From positions 34,412,261-34,476,260 of the forward strand of contig NC_132878.1 of the NCBI RefSeq assembly GCF_030463535.1: DNA of 64,000 nucleotides. The letters are read 5' to 3'. Source of the DNA: Salminus brasiliensis. Its lineage: Eukaryota > Chordata > Actinopteri > Characiformes > Bryconidae. Under the pieces are notes generated by a model. That model ran no database searches, was not told the DNA's origin, and worked only from the letters and a program-made list of their open reading frames with translations. This document shows positions 23,953-36,989 of the stretch, in pieces (within the stretch, counting starts at the first letter, position 1; each line of letters begins with the position of its first letter). A program made the translations under genes and the position numbers.

Positions 23953-23954
23953 TG
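23915..23954. repeat. (TG)n microsatellite
   Basis: TG run with one TA interruption near its end, next to an AT-rich zone of short TA repeats. Confidence 0.9.
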
Positions 23955-24189
23955 GTACTTATACTTATATATAAACATACATATATACAGGCTATAAGAT
24001 AATCACATTTAGCTTATACATAATGTATGTAATACAAATGGAGTGTATATAATGGGATGCATTATTGTTACTGTATTTCAGTAACATTTAGGTATATATA
24101 TGATTTTTTTTTAATGATTATGTATTTTCATTGATAAAGATATGTAAATATTCCAGATTTAGATGTAATAAATGTAATAAAATCATTAA

Positions 24190-24830
24190 CTGGTTTAACA
24201 TGCTTATACTGTACAGTTATACATATAATATGCATTATAAATACATTCAGGTAATTATATATAATAAAATGTTTATTAATATATATATATATATCTCCTA
24301 TTTGTTTTATATACAGTGTAACCACATGTTATATAGTTACATACCCAGCGTGTTGTTACAAAGACAAGTTAAAAAAACACGCCAGTGCGGTTCGTTGAAA
24401 CTACGTCTCATTTTGGTTGAAAGTGAACGTTATAAAGGAGGAAAGTTATAAAATATATAATAAATAAAGGAATAAAGGAAATAAAGGAAAGGAAAGTTAT
24501 AAAATATTAAATGAGGACTTATAAATCGAAGAAGACGTCTTTTTGACTTTCACTTTCAACCAAAACTATACGTAGGAAACAGGTCCTCACATGAACTTTT
24601 TTAACCACTTCAAAAAGACGTCTTTTCACCTTTCACTTTCAGACAAAATGGGACGTAGTTTTAACGAACAGCACTGACGGTTTATTCAACGCCTTTTTTA
24701 ACCACATGCTGGGTGCGTAATGTGATGTAGGTTGTACTGTGTATAAAACATATGGGATGTATAATTGTACATATAGGTAATTATATATAATTAATAGTAT
24801 CACATATTTTGATTTTTGTGTAGAACGTAT
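24190..24830. mobile_element. Large foldback (inverted-repeat) element
   Basis: Two arms are inverted copies. Left: GTTTTATATACAGTGTAACC ... ACATACCCAGC (24304-24350), then GTGCGGTTCGTTGAAACTACG and CATTTTGGTTGAAAGTGAA (to about 24428). Right (complement): GTTTTATACACAGTACAACC, CGCACCCAGCATGTGG, GTTCGTTAAAACTACG and CATTTTGTCTGAAAGTGAA. The loop contains a second inverted pair, GAAGACGTCTTTTTGAC and AAAAGACGTCTTTTCACC. No coding capacity is visible; it could fold into a long hairpin. Confidence 0.6.
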
Positions 24831-24969
24831 CCTTATTACTTGAACATACCGTATTAAGTCTATACTAAATAAGAGATGCATGACTGGTTATCGCAAAATA
24901 TTTACACCCCCTTTATTAAGAGTGTAATAAAACATACTGTGTACCACATGTTGGATGTTAACACAACAT

Positions 24970-24972
<3 letters not shown>

Positions 24973-25001
<29 letters not shown>
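24973..25001. repeat. (GT)n microsatellite
   Basis: Fourteen uninterrupted GT units. Confidence 0.95.
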
Positions 25002-25003
<2 letters not shown>

Positions 25004-25376
25004 TGGAGTTCTAATGACAGTCTGCAGGAAAAGACAGGGGAGCTCCTTTGCTTTGTGACCTCAGCCCTCTGGCGAGACTGGTGGAGAGAGAGAGATGGAG
25101 GGATGAGAATGGAGGGACTGGGGCACGGTGTCGGAGGGACTGCTATATTTAGCAGCGGTCCGGCAACAGGGTGGAGATGACAGAGTGAACACCAGCAGCG
25201 CTCATAAATTTAAACCTGCTCCGGATTCTCTCCTCCTTAGTTTCACACATAGACACACACACACATTCTACACTCTCTCAATGGATCATTGCTCTGGAAG
25301 TGGGTCTGGACTCAAAAGTAGGTCTCATCTGTTACTTGGAGCACTCTGGCCCAACTCTCTCTCTCTCTGGCTCTTG

Positions 25377-25414
<38 letters not shown>

Positions 25415-25602
25415 TCAGCTCGCTCGTCTCTCTTTTTCTCTGTTTTAAAGCTGGACAATCGTGAGCATCTGACAGGTTGGAGAAATGAAACAGAGGGCAG
25501 GAGAGGTAAAAGGTGAGATGGCTCAGGTCCGATATCGCAGAAAAAGTAGAATGAGACAAATAAGAAATCTACAAAAATAAAAAGCCACTGTCTCAGATTT
25601 CT

Positions 25603-25805
25603 TTACAATGGTGGTGAATGGAACTAGAAGACTCCATGCCTTCATTACAAATACAGGTGCTATCTAAATAAACTGGTGAACCTACACGTGTGTCATGTGT
25701 GTCATGAGTCTAATATGTACTGTCTGTGATGTTAAACCCTATTGATATCCCTCCACCATGAACATACACAGGCCAATACACAGGATCCACTCACCACCAC
25801 TGTGA
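25603..25805. mobile_element. MITE 'GGTGGTGAATGGAA', copy 1
   Basis: Left end TTACAATGGTGGTGAATGG; right end CCACTCACCACCACTGTGA, an imperfect inverted repeat of about 20 nt. The same ends bound an element at 33799-34101, and a lone right end (TTCTATTCACCACCACTGTA) lies near 26951-26971. Confidence 0.55.
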
Positions 25806-28210
25806 CACTGTGGTTTCTTTTGAACAGAGCATCTCACTTTGTGCAAAAATCAGCCATAAAATGATACAGAATCTTGGTGGACATCCCATTATTTCACCTG
25901 TCTGGAGCAGCTGTAGATTGGAAACAAGCAAAGTCCCTTTAGAGATGTTAATAATAGAATGACCTGTTCACTCATCATTACAATTCTGTTTCATGTGGCT
26001 TCACAGTTCAGGCTGTAGCCGTCTACCGGCCACATGTCTTCAGTAATGAGGCTCTCTGTGACACAGATAAGGGCGAAAGAGAGGCTGCTGGCTTTTCCTC
26101 TCTGTTCCCTCAAGCTCCTCTTCGGACCCACTCCTCTTTCTCCTGCTCTTACATGAGCTCTCCATGGTGGCTGACTAATGGAGGAGCTATATCTGAACAC
26201 ACATGCACACACACACACATATGTACACATAAGAGATGATGGGCCTGTCTTTGGTCACCACAGGGCTCTCATCCCTCTGGGATTGAAATGTCTATGCTGT
26301 ATAAGAAGAGTGAGTGTATGTGTGTGTAAGCGTGTTTGTGATGTATTGTCCAAATCCTGCATGCATGTCCGAGCAGGCTGTCTACGCCCCGGGTGAGTAT
26401 TTTTGGAGCGCGTCTGGATAACGTGACACTTTTTCAAAATGAAGAAAACTGACTATTCCATTCTTCCTCTCTATTCTGACCTAAATCCAGCAGTACAGCA
26501 GCTCGAGGTGGAGTGTTGGGGAATACACTGTGCCTATAAAGCGTTCTCCATAGCGCTAAAACTGGGTTCTTTGGCTCTGAGCCATGGTGGGCACCTTGTT
26601 AGCGCTATGAAAGCCCTTTTTTAAGGTTGTATTAAGATGTACATACTTGAGTCTTTGTATATGCAGCACCATTTTAGCATTCAAAAGACACTTTCAGATG
26701 GCACAGATCTATAGAGAACCACTGCCTTCACTTATGAACCCTTTAAAAATGCAGTTTTTTAAGAAACTGCCATTATTTCGAGGAATCGCAAGTTTGAATC
26801 CCGAGCCATGCCACTTTCTCATCACCGGAGCAGATCTCTCTGTCCTCATCACTTTTAAAGCGAGGTAAATGCACATAATCACATTAAAGAATCACTTTTA
26901 AATAGTGTAGTCCTAAATTCTGACTTTTTTTGTTGTAGACCACCCCTGGTTCTATTCACCACCACTGTATAGAAATGCACACAAACACCGATTTTACGTC
27001 TAGCCACTCACAATGACATTGATTCCATATCTGAATTAGGTCGAAGTTAGAAAAAAATCGTAGGAATTTCCCTTTATTCTGCAGTCGGAAAGAAACTGAC
27101 GGCAAGGGGCGGCATCACCCTGCAAATCCCCACCAGCTGTAAGCTTTCCTTCGAAACCAGCTCTTCTCTTCGAAACTAGCCTTAATGGGTGAGGTTAAGC
27201 TATATCAGGGCGAGCCGAAACAGAGATTCGCAGATGAAAACCAACCTCGCTCAGAGCGGCGTGTGCATCGTGCGGTTTTGCAATTTCACCAAAGAAGTGT
27301 CGCACAATAATAACCAGACCACAGCCGGCTCATAACGAGAATAACGTAAAGCTGTCATCGCCAGAACCACCTCCCCATTCATTTCCTCAGCCTAAAGGGT
27401 TAAATTATCTTGCACAGTGATGCTGCAGAGGCAGAGAAAGTGAAAGGAAGAAAGGAGGCTGTCTGATCGCACCCACATATGTGCTCAGATCAATACTGTT
27501 CGCAACCTGGGCACACCAAACGGGAGGACCTCACACCTCAAAACCATAATCTATGTAGAACTCATCTGATCTAAAGGTCTACCATATGAACCAGAACAGT
27601 AGACCATGTGCAGTCTTCTACTCACCAAAAACTTCCTCATAGCCAGCATCGCAACAACAAAGTGTAAAGAAGGTGTGAAGTTCATCCTTCCTACTCCTTG
27701 AAATGAATATCATTTTTAATAAGGCACTCAGGGCCGCAGGGCTGAGCCTGTCGGGTCGTTTTAAGCGATTTAAGAGTTTTTGTGCAGCCCAGCCTCCGGG
27801 TTAGTGACTGTGTCACAGTAACAACCCAGCCAATAGGTCACACCCAACCGTTCTGAATGACTTTCTTCATCTTCATCTTATCTATTCAATTAGCAAGATA
27901 TGTTGAACCAGTGCGATTGGAGGTGGCGTGTTCAGGAATGCACTGTGGTATAAAGAGTTCTCTGTCATGCTGAAAAAGTGGAACCTGGTGCTGCACAGAA
28001 CTCTTTTGGTTTTAAGAACCACCCATAAGAGGATTTCCCTTATGTATGAGGCACTATTTAAGCTTGTAACGGTTCTTGGAGTTGTCTTGGTTCTATACAT
28101 AGCCACTGCTTTTACTAAAGAATCCTTGAAGGACACCTATCTTCAACCGCTAGATCTGTTGGGTCATTGTGTCATTGTAACAACCCAGCCAAAAGGCCTT
28201 TAACCAGGTG

Positions 28211-28456
28211 GCGTGAGCTAGCATTTTCTAACAAGCTGCAGCTAAAGGCTAGCTGGCCTCTCAGTCTCTTTATTAAAGCTAATTAGATAAGCCCCCACTA
28301 CTTCGTAATGTAGGTAATGTAGGCTAATGGGCGTGACAGAGCGAGAGTGTGTGTGTACGACAGGACAGGGTGATGTGCAAGAATCCAGGCCGCTAAGATT
28401 AGCGTATAGCTGCAGACATCAGTGGATTAGCCCTGCTATTCATTTCAATGGCCGTG
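28211..28456 (+). repeat. Dispersed direct duplication, copy 1
   Basis: About 246 nt beginning GCGTGAGCTAGCATTTTC and ending ATTTCAATGGCCGTG, repeated at 29273-29535 in the same orientation with roughly 90% identity by eye. The copies differ in the length of a GA/GT tract. Confidence 0.8.
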
Positions 28457-29002
28457 AATATGCCCAAGCGCTGGGCAGATTTCGGTAGATTCTTGGTTGC
28501 TTTTTGGTTGGGTTGGCTTGATTCACACCATTAACCAGTCAATTAAGCGGAACTTGTGAATCAGTGGAATTCCCCTGCAAGGGGCTTTGGAAGTAGCAGC
28601 CTACAAGAAGAATGACTAACCACTGCGCCATATATGTCTTGGCAGACTGGCAGTATTCGGGGTAATGAAGGTGAGGGGAGGTGTAAATCTGTCTTTGCCA
28701 CAAACTTTATTCTATTTTTCAGCAACACAACTTGGTCCAACGTTATAAGTGTATTAAGCGTATTAAGCTGGACAGGGGCGTAGAGTAATCAGTCCGGCGC
28801 TGGCCATGTAAATATGTGGTGCTCTACAAGGGTGAGGTAGGTAGCTGACTGAATTCCTGGCCATTGTCCAGCACCTCGACCAGCTAAGGCTAGCGGTCCT
28901 ATTTGCCTACACTTTAACAACTTCCTTCCTTCACTAAATTCATTGTTTCCAATGGTGGGTTGCTGCTAATTTTAAAGCAGTGCCTCACTTGGTTCCCCAC
29001 AA

Positions 29003-29036
<34 letters not shown>

Positions 29037-29140
29037 GGCTATTTCTCTCTATCCATTCTGCCATTTGCTGTGCAAACACACAGAGGCACAATGAGCGCTC
29101 TTCGCTGGTCGTGGTGTTTGTTTGTGTAGTTGGCTCACTG

Positions 29141-29174
<34 letters not shown>

Positions 29175-29272
29175 TGGGGGACATAGAGTGAAATGCTGTT
29201 TTAAAAATAGCAGCAGTCACAGAGAGAAAGAAAGAGACAAAAACAAAGAAAAAAAAAAAAACCCTCCAAGGA

Positions 29273-29535
29273 GCGTGAGCTTGCATTTTCTAACAAGCTG
29301 CAGCTAAAGGCTAGTTGGCCTCTCAGTCTCTTTATTAAAGCTAATTAGATAAGGCCTAGACTTTGTGATGTAGGTAATGTAGGCTAATGGGCGTGACAGA
29401 GCACGAGAGAGAGTGAGAGTGAGAGAGTGTGTGTACGACAGGTCAGGATGATGGTGCAAGAATCCAGGCCGCTGAGATTAGAGTATAGCTGCAGACAGTA
29501 GTGGATTAGTCTAGCTATTCATTTCAATGGCCGTG
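29273..29535 (+). repeat. Dispersed direct duplication, copy 2
   Basis: Second copy of the 28211-28456 segment, 1.06 kb to its right, immediately after a GA tract and an A run. The extra length comes from an expanded GAGAGTGAGAGTGAGAGAG stretch. Confidence 0.8.
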
Positions 29536-31345
29536 CTCTTGCAGCGTAGGAAGCCAAAGGCTGGAGGCTGATAGCTTGGCACTGGTGCTTTATTTGACAG
29601 CACAGAATGAGCTGAGCAGAGTGTGGAAAAGATACCATGGAACTAAAGTAAGATACTGTGAAGAAACCTTAGGCTACTTAGGCTGTGAACTGCTGTCCAC
29701 AGTGTGCATGTGTGGACATGTATGTAGCTCTTTGTCTCCAAGATAATAAAAAGACGAGGCTAAAAGAGAAGCTTTTGGTCCCAGACATCTGGCTATCAAA
29801 GATTCTGGTTAAAAGGCTCACATCCTACAGTTTTCTTGTATATTCATTTTAATACTGAAGCTAAAAGAGCAAAGACCAATCAGAAATCATCAGTCTGGAG
29901 TACCTTAAAGTACTGGACACAAAATAAAAATACACTAAGAGATGGTGTAACATGGTAGGTACAACAGGTTTGATTAATCACCTCAAACACATTGCTCAGT
30001 GGGCTACATGCCTTGATGCTAGACCTGCTAGACAGCACGTATTCATGGCAGATTTCAGTTCATTTGCGCTATCACGGTTATACACTATTAATACACTGTT
30101 GCACCCTACTGTATACATTCTGAGCCGCAGTAATTCAGTAAAGATTTCGGTCCAGTCTTTTAACATCCGTAAAACGGGCCATAAAAATTACCCCAGGTTA
30201 TATTAATCCCACATGAATCAACATGTGGATAAATATTCTGTCATATCCTGCGGAAAAGAAGGAGATTTTCCCACTTTTCCCAGCAGCCTGGATTCCCAGT
30301 ACGGAGTGCTTGAGGAGACATTTAGTTTAATTTAACATAGTCTACATACTTTTTATAAACAGAGATCGTTTTTAATTACATTTTTATTACTATCAGTGGG
30401 TTATAAGATTCTAAGGTTATTATCATGTTTTTTTGGAGGTGATGGCAGTGTGTAAATCGAGTAGACCCCTCCATCTCATTTATGCCAAGATTTCTTATCC
30501 CATGCGTATTGGTAATAAATTTTACAGATGTCCTGTAGTAAAATTACTCTACCTCCCCATGTAAAACTAATTGCGCTTTAGTCTGTAGAATGCTGTTCAG
30601 CTCCATGGGTTATGTTGGACTGATATAAACATGGGTATATGGATATCCATTCAGAAGGTGTGTGTGTGTGCTGATATTTCTCTGTTTACGTGTATGCCCA
30701 CAGATGTTAGATGCAATAATTATACATGGCTTATCATGTACAAACGGGCTTATTTAGCTCCATTACTGCGTTTTCAGACTGCGTGTGCATGCGTCCTTCT
30801 GTATGTTGATATGCGATTACTGGTCATTCTTCCCTCTTCTGTGACTCAAAGGGCCAAAACTAGCTGCCTCATCTCCGTAGGCTCCCATCACCATGGCAAC
30901 GCGCCAGCTGGTCCCCCACGCACTGCTCGAGGTAAAAGCACCCTCTCTCGTTTTGATTTCCTCTGCCTTGCTTTCTTTCATACGCATCACAGGCAGGGCT
31001 CTGACTGCAGGAACACGTCCCTGTCCTCTTGTGTTAAAGGATTTGACCAGTCATTTGGGCCTCTGGCTTCTCAGCCAGCCTGTAGGCCTGAGTACAGAAA
31101 ACCAAAACCACAGACCTTACTGGACATGCCGCTTATTCATGAGAAATGCTAATGCAAAAGGGGATAAATCCCTATTCTGTGCTTCTCTGAGTGTGTGTGT
31201 GTGTGTGTGGTTTGTGCTGATCTCCTCGCAGTAAACAGCACTGAACCAGAGTCTGTCTGGCCAGGTGGATTACTGCAGAATGAGAGGATTGGCTTATCCA
31301 TATGTGTCAGCAAAGCGTGAGAGAGAAAGAGACAGGCAGATATAA

Positions 31346-31349
<4 letters not shown>

Positions 31350-31387
<38 letters not shown>

Positions 31388-31432
31388 AGACAGACAGACA
31401 GACAGACAGACATACAGACAGACAGAGAGAGA
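31350..31432. repeat. (GA)n-(GACA)n compound microsatellite
   Basis: A GA run passes directly into GACA units with one CATA interruption. Confidence 0.9.
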
Positions 31433-31753
31433 TCTGCTACTGTCATCACCACTAATGCTAATAAACAACTAACAACACTACCTTAATCCGGACTATGGGG
31501 AAGAGCAGGGCATAAAGTAACACTAACAGATCTTTATGTAGATAAACAGAAGTCAGTCAATGAGATTGTGCTTTTGGCCATCTTCTCTTGTTCCCATAGC
31601 AACGTCATTTGCTAACTTTGACCATGTTTGTGTAGCATAAAAGTAACTTGTTTGATTAATGAGTTGTGTGTTTACATCACATAATTTACTGCTATATGAA
31701 GCTCTCTTGGTGGCTCTAATAGAGAATTTAAAGCATGTAAGCATCCCATAGGA

Positions 31754-31926
31754 CAGGGGTGGGCAATTCCGGTCCTGAAGGGCCGGATTCCTGCACCGTT
31801 TTGTGTCTTTTCCTGCTCAAGCACACCTGATTTAACTCACCTGTTAATTGCCAGGTTTAGCAGGTCTGTTATATCACGGAAATCAGCAAAGCCTGCTGGA
31901 CTCTGGCCCCCATTTGCCCACCCCTG
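31754..31926. mobile_element. hAT-like MITE
   Basis: 173 nt bounded by perfect 13-nt inverted ends CAGGGGTGGGCAA / TTGCCCACCCCTG. The 8-nt flanks CCATAGGA and TCATAGTA match at 6 of 8 positions, consistent with a decayed 8-bp hAT target duplication. Non-coding. Confidence 0.7.
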
Positions 31927-33798
31927 TCATAGTAAGAGTTTCCGCCTCTACACAGTGGGGTTAGTTAATCACAGTGTTTACAACTGAGCCCCTTCAGAGA
32001 CAAAGACAGAAGCCCATTTTCCCCATACAAGTATTTATTTACAGACATAATAGAAACATACTACATTCTACTTTTTTCTTTCTTTTCAGAATTCATATTT
32101 AATATATAGTTATAGTCATTTTAACTATTGCTGTTGGGACTACGTTGTTGGGACTAAGCTGAGGGACACCTGAGGCGCTGGTTTATGGTATTGTTGACAT
32201 GCAGGCTGTTGTACAGCAAAATAGGGCCTAAAGAAAACTTTTTTTCCCCCAGTATTTGAACATCCTTAACATTACATATACACCTCAGAAGACACTTGTA
32301 TGTTTATTGGTGTTTTTTGATAAATATAATAAGAAATAATAAATGTATAATAATAATTTTAATAATTTATAATAGTAAACTGCATTTAATGGCTGCATTT
32401 ACCTTGTTGACAACTGTGACACCAGGTTTCATTTGCCCATGGTGATTATTACGGTATTCTTTACATTTTGTTAATGGATTTTTTTGCAATCGCACTGTCC
32501 CCTTAAATACACACTACTGCGTGTGTAGTTACGTAACTCTGTGACATGGAGGAGAACTCAAACACAAAGCCAACTGAGCATCTCGAGCAGCTTTTATATA
32601 TTCGTTCTGTGATCACAATTCATGTAAAATGTTCAATTAATTAATCAGTTAATCATATCGCCCAGCACTACAAGGGACCATTACACGCTTGCTTGCAAGG
32701 TTGCAGTCTGAATCACATAACAATAATGAAAAACCTGCAGACTAAACCTTTCGCTGGGCAGTACGTTCATTTCTTCTAAACATTCTTCCACATTTACATG
32801 GCAAAAATATGTTGAATATTAATAAACTGTTGGAAATGACATTTCTGATCAGCATTCATCACAATACACCAGCACTGTACATGCACCAGAAATCAGAGAG
32901 ATATTTATACAAGGTTGATAATCCTGCATACACCCTTAGCCAAGCGTACACACACCCACACATTCAGACAAGTAAACAAGCGTACAGTATAAGCTCCAGA
33001 TTACTGTTGGCCTCACTATATGCACAAACAGGCAGAGACGGACGGGCGCTAGAATGGACGTTTCAGTGGCTGTATCTGAATATAGAGCCTAAAGGTGATT
33101 ACATAGGACCTGTCTTTCATAGAAAGGTTGACTCATATAATTTAAGAGAAAGACCACAGATCTCTCTCTGAGCTCTTTTTCTCTGGCCCTCGGCACGAAG
33201 GATGAAGCCTGGCTGGGCCTTGGCCAATCACTGCACTCCGTTTGCCATCGCCCCCCCTATTAAGGATGCAGCATGTAGGCAACGTGAGCGCAGCTTCATT
33301 CAGCCAGCTCCTCAGCATGACTCAGTCACATGACCAGGCTACACTACTGCCGAGCGAGTTCACTCCCGTTATTATGCTCCATTAGCTTATCACATGACTT
33401 GCCTCTCACACTGCAGATAAATATCAAGCGGCGCATGGACACGTAATGATATCACCGTAAATCACATCTGGGCCGGAGCTCGGTACAGGCACAGTGATCA
33501 TTATTATGTTCATTGCCACGTCGTAAATTACCACGAGGCACTTCATTGCTCAGTCGTTCTAAACAGCAGGGCCGAGACACACTGCTGTCTGACTGCTGGA
33601 AGAAGTGAGGAGTTTGTAGATAAATAGAAATAGGTGGACGTGTCAAAATGCTTGCCGTTGACCTCCATTAGGCTGCTGGAGCTTATAGGGGGATTCCACC
33701 AATCTGTTGAAAGTTCTGCCTGATTCAGTGGTGGAGATGCAACCAAAGTCATGGTGTGAGATGATTCATTACAGAGGAACTCTCCAAGCCAGATTTGC

Positions 33799-34101
33799 TT
33801 ACAGAGGTGGTGAATGGAACCATCTCCTCAAATAAAGGCATTCTGTGTACTATTACTATCAACATGTTTAATATGAAATGCTGATGATGGTTCAATTGTG
33901 GTAAAACTGTAAACAAAAGGTTTTCTCTGAGGACGGCTTTGCCTTAGAACAAACTGCATGCATTTCTAGAAATATATCTTAAGTCAAATACAAATGACAA
34001 TGACAATGTATTCATAGCAATTTAGTGTAGTAACATCTGTGATGCAGCTTTTAAAGGCACTAAACTCCTCAGGTGTCTGATTCCATTCACCACCACTGTA
34101 A
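33799..34101. mobile_element. MITE 'GGTGGTGAATGGAA', copy 2
   Basis: Ends TTACAGAGGTGGTGAATGG and CCATTCACCACCACTGTAA are inverted repeats. Length 303 nt, AT-rich interior, no coding capacity. Same family as the copy at 25603. Confidence 0.65.
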
Positions 34102-34537
34102 ACAATTCTCACTAGGTAAGTTTCTCTAGAACAGAGCATCTCACCTTAAATTGCTTGGAATATAACTAAGCATTTAATTATGAAAAGTATGCAATTTTGA
34201 AACAATTGGTGGAATTTCTCTTTAGAAGAAGTTTTTTTACGCCATTGTCAGCATATGTGGCACTGGTACACTGTAAATAATAATACTGTATTTAAAGAAT
34301 GATTTTTTTTAACCTAAATTTATCTTTTACCTAAATCATTTTATGTAATACGTGTTCTATGAAGTGTAACTAAATAGTTAATACTAGCAAATATTTAGAA
34401 ATGATCACTTTGGAATATTAACTATAATATATATAAGTGTAAAGATTGCAAATGAAAGGTATAATAAACTAATAATAATGACTCAAGACCTGGAAGGGTT
34501 AAAAACACTGCATGGAGAGAAGGCACCGATTACTTAC

Positions 34538-35926
34538 TTCCGGTCCTTGCTCCTGAACGTGACAAGACTCGCTGTCCCCTTCGGAGAACGAACCGGACTC
34601 GTCGCTGGAGTTGGTGCCGTACGCCCGTTCACACTTGATCTTGGGCCGGGAGGCACCGAAGAGTGCGGCATCAGCACCTGTGCCAGACTCCTGTGGGTCA
34701 GCAGGCAGGCAGCGGCTGACGCTGGAGCAGGGTGACGAGGAAAATTCAAACTGGGGCAGGCTGCAGGGTGAGCCACCGCTCCCATCTTCGGCGTATGAGT
34801 AGGAGGAGCAGGAGCTAGAGGTACGCGTGCGGGTCTCCGAGGGCGGCGAGCGCGGGCACACCTTGATGGGCACAGGGCAGCTAGGGTTAGGCCTTTGGCG
34901 ACACAGAAGGAGTGCTGGCGTCGCTTCCCCCTGGGCAACGCCCGAGGGCGTAGAGTAGGCAGCCTGCGAACTGGGAAGTGACTGGCTGCCACCGGCCCAC
35001 AAGCCTTTAGACAAGTGCTCAGGTGGCAGCTCCTTATCTGGCGGCGAGTTCCCACCACCTGGATAGGAGTGAGCAGGCGCAAAGATGACACTGCGGCGGT
35101 CCAGCTCCGTCTCCTGCTTGCAGACACCATCGCAGGATGCCGACCTCAGCGACAGGCCCGTGGAGAAGCCATCTTTGGCGTCTTTAGGGAAGGCCGGCCT
35201 GTGGTCCTTTTTGTGCTCTCCCTGAGTGCTCGTCTTGCTCTGGGCGCAGGCTAGCGGGCCGGCCAGAAGCGGCCGGGAAGAATCAGGCGTGTCTGGAAAT
35301 CCCCGCTTGAAAAGGGCACGCAGGCAAGTGGGCGACTTGCCACTGTCCAGCTCCATGTCGGTCACGGATCCGTCCTTGTCCCTGCCGCTGCCCTCGTTGC
35401 CTGACAGGACAGGCTCATCCTCGCTGCGTGGCTCCTGCTTGATCTGCGCCACGGCCGGCCTGTCCAGCAGTGTGCTTGGGAAACCTGAGGTACTACTGGT
35501 GTGTGAGGAGCTCTCGTTGTCGTTGCTGTCGTTGTGCTTGTTGCAGGCCCACTGGTACTTTCGGTACTTGGGGCAGCGGGGCAAGTCCGATGTGCCCTGC
35601 CGGCCCACGTCCGCTCGGCCGTCCAGGAAATCTGGGCGGTTACACGGTCGCGGCGAAGCATCCCAGGCCACGTTGACCATCGGCGTCTCTGCCTGCATGC
35701 CCTCGTCCTCCGAGTGGTTGCGCCCAGGCTCCACCTTGTTGCAGAGCAGGGGACCGTCATCCTCGCTCCGCAGCTGTGCCTCCAGGAAGCGGAAGCAGGA
35801 GTCCTCCAGGTTGTGCATGCGCAGGAAGTCGGCGCAGCGGATCACTTCCTGGATGTTGTCACGGCTGAGCAGCAGCTTGGCCGTGTAGGCAAACTGCAAC
35901 AATGGAGCAAAGCCCCTGGCAGTGAC
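34538..35926 (-). CDS. bach2: BACH2 second coding exon: C-terminal half of BTB and central region
   Basis: Residues 82-544. It begins VTARGFAPLLQFAYTAKLLL and completes the BTB/POZ dimerisation domain (to about residue 130, HNLEDSCFRFLEAQL). The long, Ser/Pro-rich central region follows. Cys-Pro motifs of the heme-regulatory type lie at C199-P200, C431-P432 and C438-P439 (SCPVPIKVCPRSP). Two SUMO-type psi-K-x-E sites are visible: IKQE (243-246) and IKCE (511-514). The exon ends in YGTNSSDESGSFSEGDSES, a BACH2-specific block just before the bZIP exon. The donor is strong (GAA|GTAAGT); the acceptor (TTTTGTGTGTGTGCAG) again uses TG repeats in place of a continuous pyrimidine tract. Local GC content is high compared with the surrounding introns. 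Confidence 0.97.
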
Positions 35927-36769
35927 CTGCACACACACAAAACACAAGGGAGATTGTCAGCGTTACCATCAGCAATATCATTGTTCCGGGCACTTGGAGT
36001 GTGCAGAGGCAATCCGACAGCTCAAATCATCATTTACAAACACTGCAAAGTTCCAGTTAATCTTTTTAACGGGTCAGCACCGAACGTTCTGCGAGGAATA
36101 AAAAGGCCATCGGTGGCCGAGGCTGGACAGCAGGTGACAGACGGCCTCTTTTGGCCCCTAGCATTTTTCATGCCTGCTGGCCAAGCAGCCTACGCCCCCT
36201 GCTTGGTGCTGGTGGTATACGCAGGGCGGGGAGCAGGAGGCCATATGGAAGTGTCTGTGGCTGTGTATCTCTCCAGTTCTGAACTGTGAAGGGTCTGCAC
36301 AGCTTAAACACACGGCAACAGCCTGGCTTATCTCTGCTATTGCCATGCTGGCCAAGATGACAGAGAAAGGGGGGAGGGGGTGGTTGGGGAGTGAGGGAAG
36401 CCTTCCATTTGAGCCTAATGCTGGTAATTAAGTAAATGCCTGAGACAGCAAATGTCTCTTGTCACACTGCAGCCATTAGTTGTGTGTGTGTGTGTGTGTG
36501 TCTGTGTGCTCTAAAAGAGAAGCTGCATAAAGAGCAGGCTCACAACTCCACTCTGGTGTGGAATTCCCTGGGAAAACCGCAAAACTCCATACCTCCCTCT
36601 CTCTCTCTCTCATACACAGATTCTCTCATCTTTCCTTGCTCTTCTCTCTCTCTCTTTCCCCTTTCACATTCTCTCCCTTTCTTCCCGACCTCCTTTCTGT
36701 CTCTCTCTCCCCACTCTATAGCTCTCTTCTAATACTTCCCACTTTCTACCGTTTTCTCTGTCCCCCCTC

Positions 36770-36989
36770 CAATGTTTGTGGACTCCCATTCTAATGAATG
36801 CATTCAGCTACTTTAAGTTGCACCCATTGCTGACACAGATGTGCAAATGCACATGCAATAGGAAAAAACTCTCTGGAGCAGATAAACAGGAACCTTTTGG
36901 AAACTATGCCTTATGCCAGGAAGAAGGAAGACATTCGTAAGAAACAATGAATGAGCAGGTGTCCCAATACGTTTGTCCATATAATGTAC
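36770..36989 (-). mobile_element. Fragment of a 'GGACAAAAGTATTGGGACACC' MITE, copy 1
   Basis: On the minus strand it runs from TGGACAAACGTATTGGGACA (right edge) to GGGAGTCCACAAACATTGG (left edge), with TGTGTCAGCAATGGGTGCAA and AGTAGCTGAATGCATTCATT inside. It matches the element at 60771-61168 but has an internal deletion. Confidence 0.7.

Larger units (their letters stand above)
20056..34537 (-). other. bach2: bach2 second coding intron (14.5 kb)
   Basis: No second gene is seen inside. Named repeats are listed separately. Elsewhere the intron holds CT/GA runs (22098-22114, 25370-25415, 29004-29036, 29143-29172), a weak 'AAGGTTCT' MITE-like zone (26520-26770 and 27905-28140, with GTTCTCC/GGTTCTTTGG and AGAACC motifs), and unassigned single-copy-looking sequence (20.1-20.8, 22.1-23.1, 29.6-31.3, 32.0-33.8 kb). 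Donor GTAAGT (strong), acceptor TTGCAG. Confidence 0.85.

Noticed and set aside
34478..36289. Several long plus-strand open frames over the bach2 second coding exon, the longest over 200 codons
   Set aside because: They are antisense shadows of a GC-rich coding exon and resemble no known family; the minus-strand BACH2 frame explains the region fully.
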